In this document: positions 5,991 to 6,781 of the stretch, piece by piece | How positions within the stretch are numbered: the stretch's first letter is position 1 | Layout of the letters: every line of letters starts with the position of its first letter | Origin: an uncultured Clostridia bacterium | Lineage (GTDB): Bacteria; Bacillota; Clostridia; Oscillospirales; Ruminococcaceae | Direction: 5' to 3' | Assembly (NCBI GenBank): GCA_947302065.1 | Contig: CAMYUO010000103.1 | Location: 1-6,781, forward strand | Length of the DNA stretch: 6,781 bases | Position numbers and translations under genes: made by a program | The notes under the pieces: generated by a model | Seen by the model: the letters and a program-made list of their open reading frames with translations, nothing else | The model's database searches: none | Told to the model about the DNA's origin: nothing

Positions 5991-6022
5991 GGTATGACAC
6001 TGTGACACAAGGGGTATGACAC
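5991..6022. repeat. Two GGTATGACAC direct repeats, 22-bp period
   Basis: GGTATGACAC at 5991-6000 and 6013-6022, with TGTGACAC between. The spacing is about two helical turns, as for tandem protein-binding sites, but no promoter is recognised close by. The motif shares TGACA with the TetR operators but lacks the TGTCA half. Confidence 0.5.
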
Positions 6023-6044
6023 TTTTGGTAATTTAAAGCAAAAC

Positions 6045-6084
6045 GTCCCCTGTACAGTCCGAAGGTCAGGATGTACACAGGGAC
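6045..6084. other. Long imperfect hairpin downstream of the predicted small RNA
   Basis: GTCCCCTGTACA (6045-6056) pairs with TGTACACAGGGAC (6072-6084), a 12-bp stem with one bulge and a 15-nt loop containing TCC-gaa-GGT. There is no T-run. It may be a second structural element reached only by read-through of the terminator at 6088-6121. Confidence 0.55.
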
Positions 6085-6087
6085 ATG

Positions 6088-6121
6088 AAAAGCCTCGCAA
6101 ACGACGTGCCTGCGAGGTTTT
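6088..6121. terminator. Intrinsic terminator of the predicted small RNA
   Basis: CCTCGCA (6093-6099) pairs with TGCGAGG (6111-6117), 11-nt loop, flanked by AAAAG and TTTTC so that the stem extends to about 11 bp. U-runs occur on both strands; on the minus strand TTTT (6091-6088) follows the stem. Confidence 0.82.
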
Positions 6122-6133
6122 CTGTTAAGCTGG

Positions 6134-6169
6134 AAACGTGACTTGAACACGCGACCTCGAGCTGTTTTT
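6134..6169 (-). repeat. tRNA T-arm-like repeat, copy 2
   Basis: On the minus strand: AAAAACAGC, TCG, then AGGTC (a typical tRNA variable loop), then GCGTGTTCAAGTCACGTTT (6134-6152), identical to copy 1 at 1089-1107. T-stem GCGTG/CACGT and the 7-nt loop TTCAAGT match tRNA rules. The following bases differ from copy 1, so the two are not ends of the same tRNA gene. Confidence 0.7.
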
Positions 6170-6182
6170 AAAGTGACAAAAT

Positions 6183-6196
6183 CGAACGTCTGTTCG
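6183..6196. promoter_or_regulatory. Perfect Gram-positive LexA (SOS) box
   Basis: On the minus strand CGAACAGACGTTCG fits the Bacillus LexA/DinR consensus CGAACRNRYGTTYG at every position. It covers about +10 to +23 of the predicted small RNA, so LexA would act as a roadblock or block escape. In RNA it could also form a 5-bp hairpin (CGAAC/GUUCG). Confidence 0.8.
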
Positions 6197-6211
6197 CATC
6201 TCTTTTTCTTC

Positions 6212-6240
6212 AGTATACCATACTCTTTGGGCTTTGTCAA
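6212..6240 (-). promoter_or_regulatory. Near-consensus SigA promoter of the predicted small RNA
   Basis: On the minus strand TTGACA (6235-6240), a 17-bp spacer and TATACT (6212-6217), with an extended -10 TGG. The transcription start is predicted near 6205. No credible protein gene follows, which is the main argument for a noncoding transcript. Confidence 0.85.
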
Positions 6241-6340
6241 GCAGTTTCGGATCTTTATCAGCTGATTTAAGAGCACAAGTTTTTCCCTTTGGCGTATTTG
6301 TGTCACACAGCAGTTTTTTCACTACAATTTCACCTGACCT

Positions 6341-6384
6341 TGTAGCATAATTTACTTCGCAAACGATTGCGTGTAGCATTTACT
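6341..6384. repeat. TGTAGCAT direct repeats flanking a hairpin, upstream of the secreted-protein promoter
   Basis: TGTAGCATAATTTACT (6341-6356) recurs as TGTAGCATTTACT (6372-6384), 31 bp apart. Between them CGCAA-ACGA-TTGCG forms a 5-bp inverted repeat. The cluster ends about 24 bp before the -35 at 6408, a place where activator or repressor sites are common. Confidence 0.5.
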
Positions 6385-6407
6385 ACAAAGCGGGGATATA
6401 TTATCTA

Positions 6408-6436
6408 TTGAATTTTATGCAAAATGTTGTTATTAT
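6408..6436 (+). promoter_or_regulatory. SigA-type promoter of the right-edge secreted protein gene
   Basis: TTGAAT (6408-6413), 17-bp spacer, TATTAT (6431-6436). The predicted start is near 6443, giving a leader of about 56 nt before ATG at 6499. It is divergent from the small-RNA promoter about 170 bp away. Confidence 0.7.
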
Positions 6437-6498
6437 GTAGACACAGCAAGGGAAGCACCCAAAGCTAATTATCACGGACATCTAAAGGAGGAATCACT

Positions 6499-6781
6499 AT
6501 GACAAACACAACAAAGAAAACAAACGGAAAAGTAAAGAGAACCCTCACCGCAGCACTGGCTGCAATAATGATGATGTCCACTGCGGCGACATTTGCCGCT
6601 TCGGCAGCCGACACACAGGCAGTCGTAAACATGAACACAAGCACAGCTATCACAATGGCAGAAAGAAGCGGTGCGATCGTAGAGGTAGACGATGATCTGC
6701 TGGCAGTCAAGGACGTTACCTCGGGTACACTTTTCAAGGTCCTTGAGGAATGCACCGAGTACGGCAAGTTCTTTACACCGG
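6499..6781 (+). CDS. Secreted protein of unknown function, N-terminal part, truncated by window edge
   Basis: ATG at 6499 with AAAGGAGG 7 nt upstream; the frame is open to the edge (94 residues). Residues 1-14 are polar and basic (MTNTTKKTNGKVKR) and 15-33 hydrophobic (LTAALAAIMMMSTAATFA). ASA-A at 34-37 is the likely signal peptidase I site, so the protein is exported. There is no lipobox cysteine. The visible mature part is acidic (VEVDDD at 61-66), then GTLFKVLEE and GKFFTP near the edge. I do not recognise the family. No neighbour on the plus strand is visible within the window. Confidence 0.9.
   Translation, partial: MTNTTKKTNGKVKRTLTAALAAIMMMSTAATFAASAADTQAVVNMNTSTAITMAERSGAIVEVDDDLLAVKDVTSGTLFKVLEECTEYGKFFTP

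Larger units (their letters stand above)
6088..6205 (-). ncRNA. Predicted LexA-controlled small RNA (~118 nt)
   Basis: A promoter (6212-6240), a perfect LexA box (6183-6196), a T-arm-like hairpin (6134-6152 core) and an intrinsic terminator (6088-6121) lie in that order on the minus strand. They define a transcript from about 6205 to 6088. The only frame in it starts with ATG at 6193, inside the LexA box (MRTDVRFCHFKNSSRSRVQV..., 23 codons), with AAAAAGAG just upstream. A tiny peptide cannot be excluded, but the frame runs through the structured region and looks spurious. I do not recognise a known RNA family. The function could be a regulatory RNA induced by DNA damage. Confidence 0.5.

Noticed and set aside
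5995..6008. Third TetR operator (TGACA-CTG-TGACA)
   Set aside because: It is a direct, not inverted, repeat of the half-site and lies far from the promoter.
1089..6152. The two 19-bp repeats as attL/attR of an integrated 5-kb element
   Set aside because: The enclosed genes are not a mobile set apart from a recombinase stub, and the sequence on the acceptor side of the two copies differs, unlike true att duplications of a tRNA end.
6134..6205. Complete tRNA gene
   Set aside because: T-arm and variable-loop-like bases are present, but there is no D-arm, anticodon arm or pairing acceptor strand.
6125..6379. Minus-strand frame of 84 codons (and an overlapping 110-codon frame at 5974-6306)
   Set aside because: Neither has a ribosome site, and both run across the promoter, LexA box and T-arm repeat; the longer one also crosses the terminator. 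The promoter would cut both genes. A decayed coding origin for 6200-6379 is possible but unproven.

Overview
The window looks like a low-GC Gram-positive gut anaerobe, most likely Ruminococcus or a close relative (Clostridia, Oscillospiraceae). This is inferred from protein style, not from any marker gene. The clues are two secreted proteins with long signal peptides ending in ASAA, a BspA-type leucine-rich-repeat protein, strong AGGAGG ribosome sites and SigA promoters with 17-bp spacers.

Layout, left to right. (1) 1-760, minus: the N-terminal 253 residues of a secreted leucine-rich-repeat protein, cut by the left edge, with its promoter at 788-816. (2) 761-1227: mostly empty, ending in a bidirectional terminator (1045-1079) and the first copy of a tRNA-T-arm-like repeat (1089-1124). 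(3) 1228-2865, minus: an EAL c-di-GMP phosphodiesterase with two PAS-like regions after the EAL domain, transcribed from 2982-3010 with a leader of about 110 nt containing a hairpin. (4) 2960-3311: two short, startless coding remnants and a terminator, i.e. decayed gene ends. (5) 3328-5440, minus: a compact redox operon, TetR regulator -> DUF4405 membrane cytochrome-like protein -> iron-sulfur-flavoprotein-like flavodoxin. Its promoter matches consensus perfectly (TTGACA-17-TATAAT) and carries two identical 13-bp operators in inverted orientation. (6) 5515-5893, minus: a terminator and the C-terminal stub of a large serine recombinase, the relic of a mobile element. (7) 5894-6498: no convincing protein gene. 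On the minus strand it holds a consensus promoter, a perfect Gram-positive LexA (SOS) box just downstream, a second copy of the T-arm-like repeat and an intrinsic terminator, together predicting an SOS-controlled small RNA of about 118 nt. (8) 6499-6781, plus: the N-terminus of a secreted protein of unknown function, cut by the right edge, with its own promoter.

The TetR operon is the most coherent unit. A repressor sensing an unknown ligand would control an electron path from a cytosolic FMN/Fe-S protein to a multi-histidine membrane protein. The least described item is the SOS-box RNA at 6088-6240 and its T-arm-like module, which recurs about 5 kb away, again directly upstream of a terminator.
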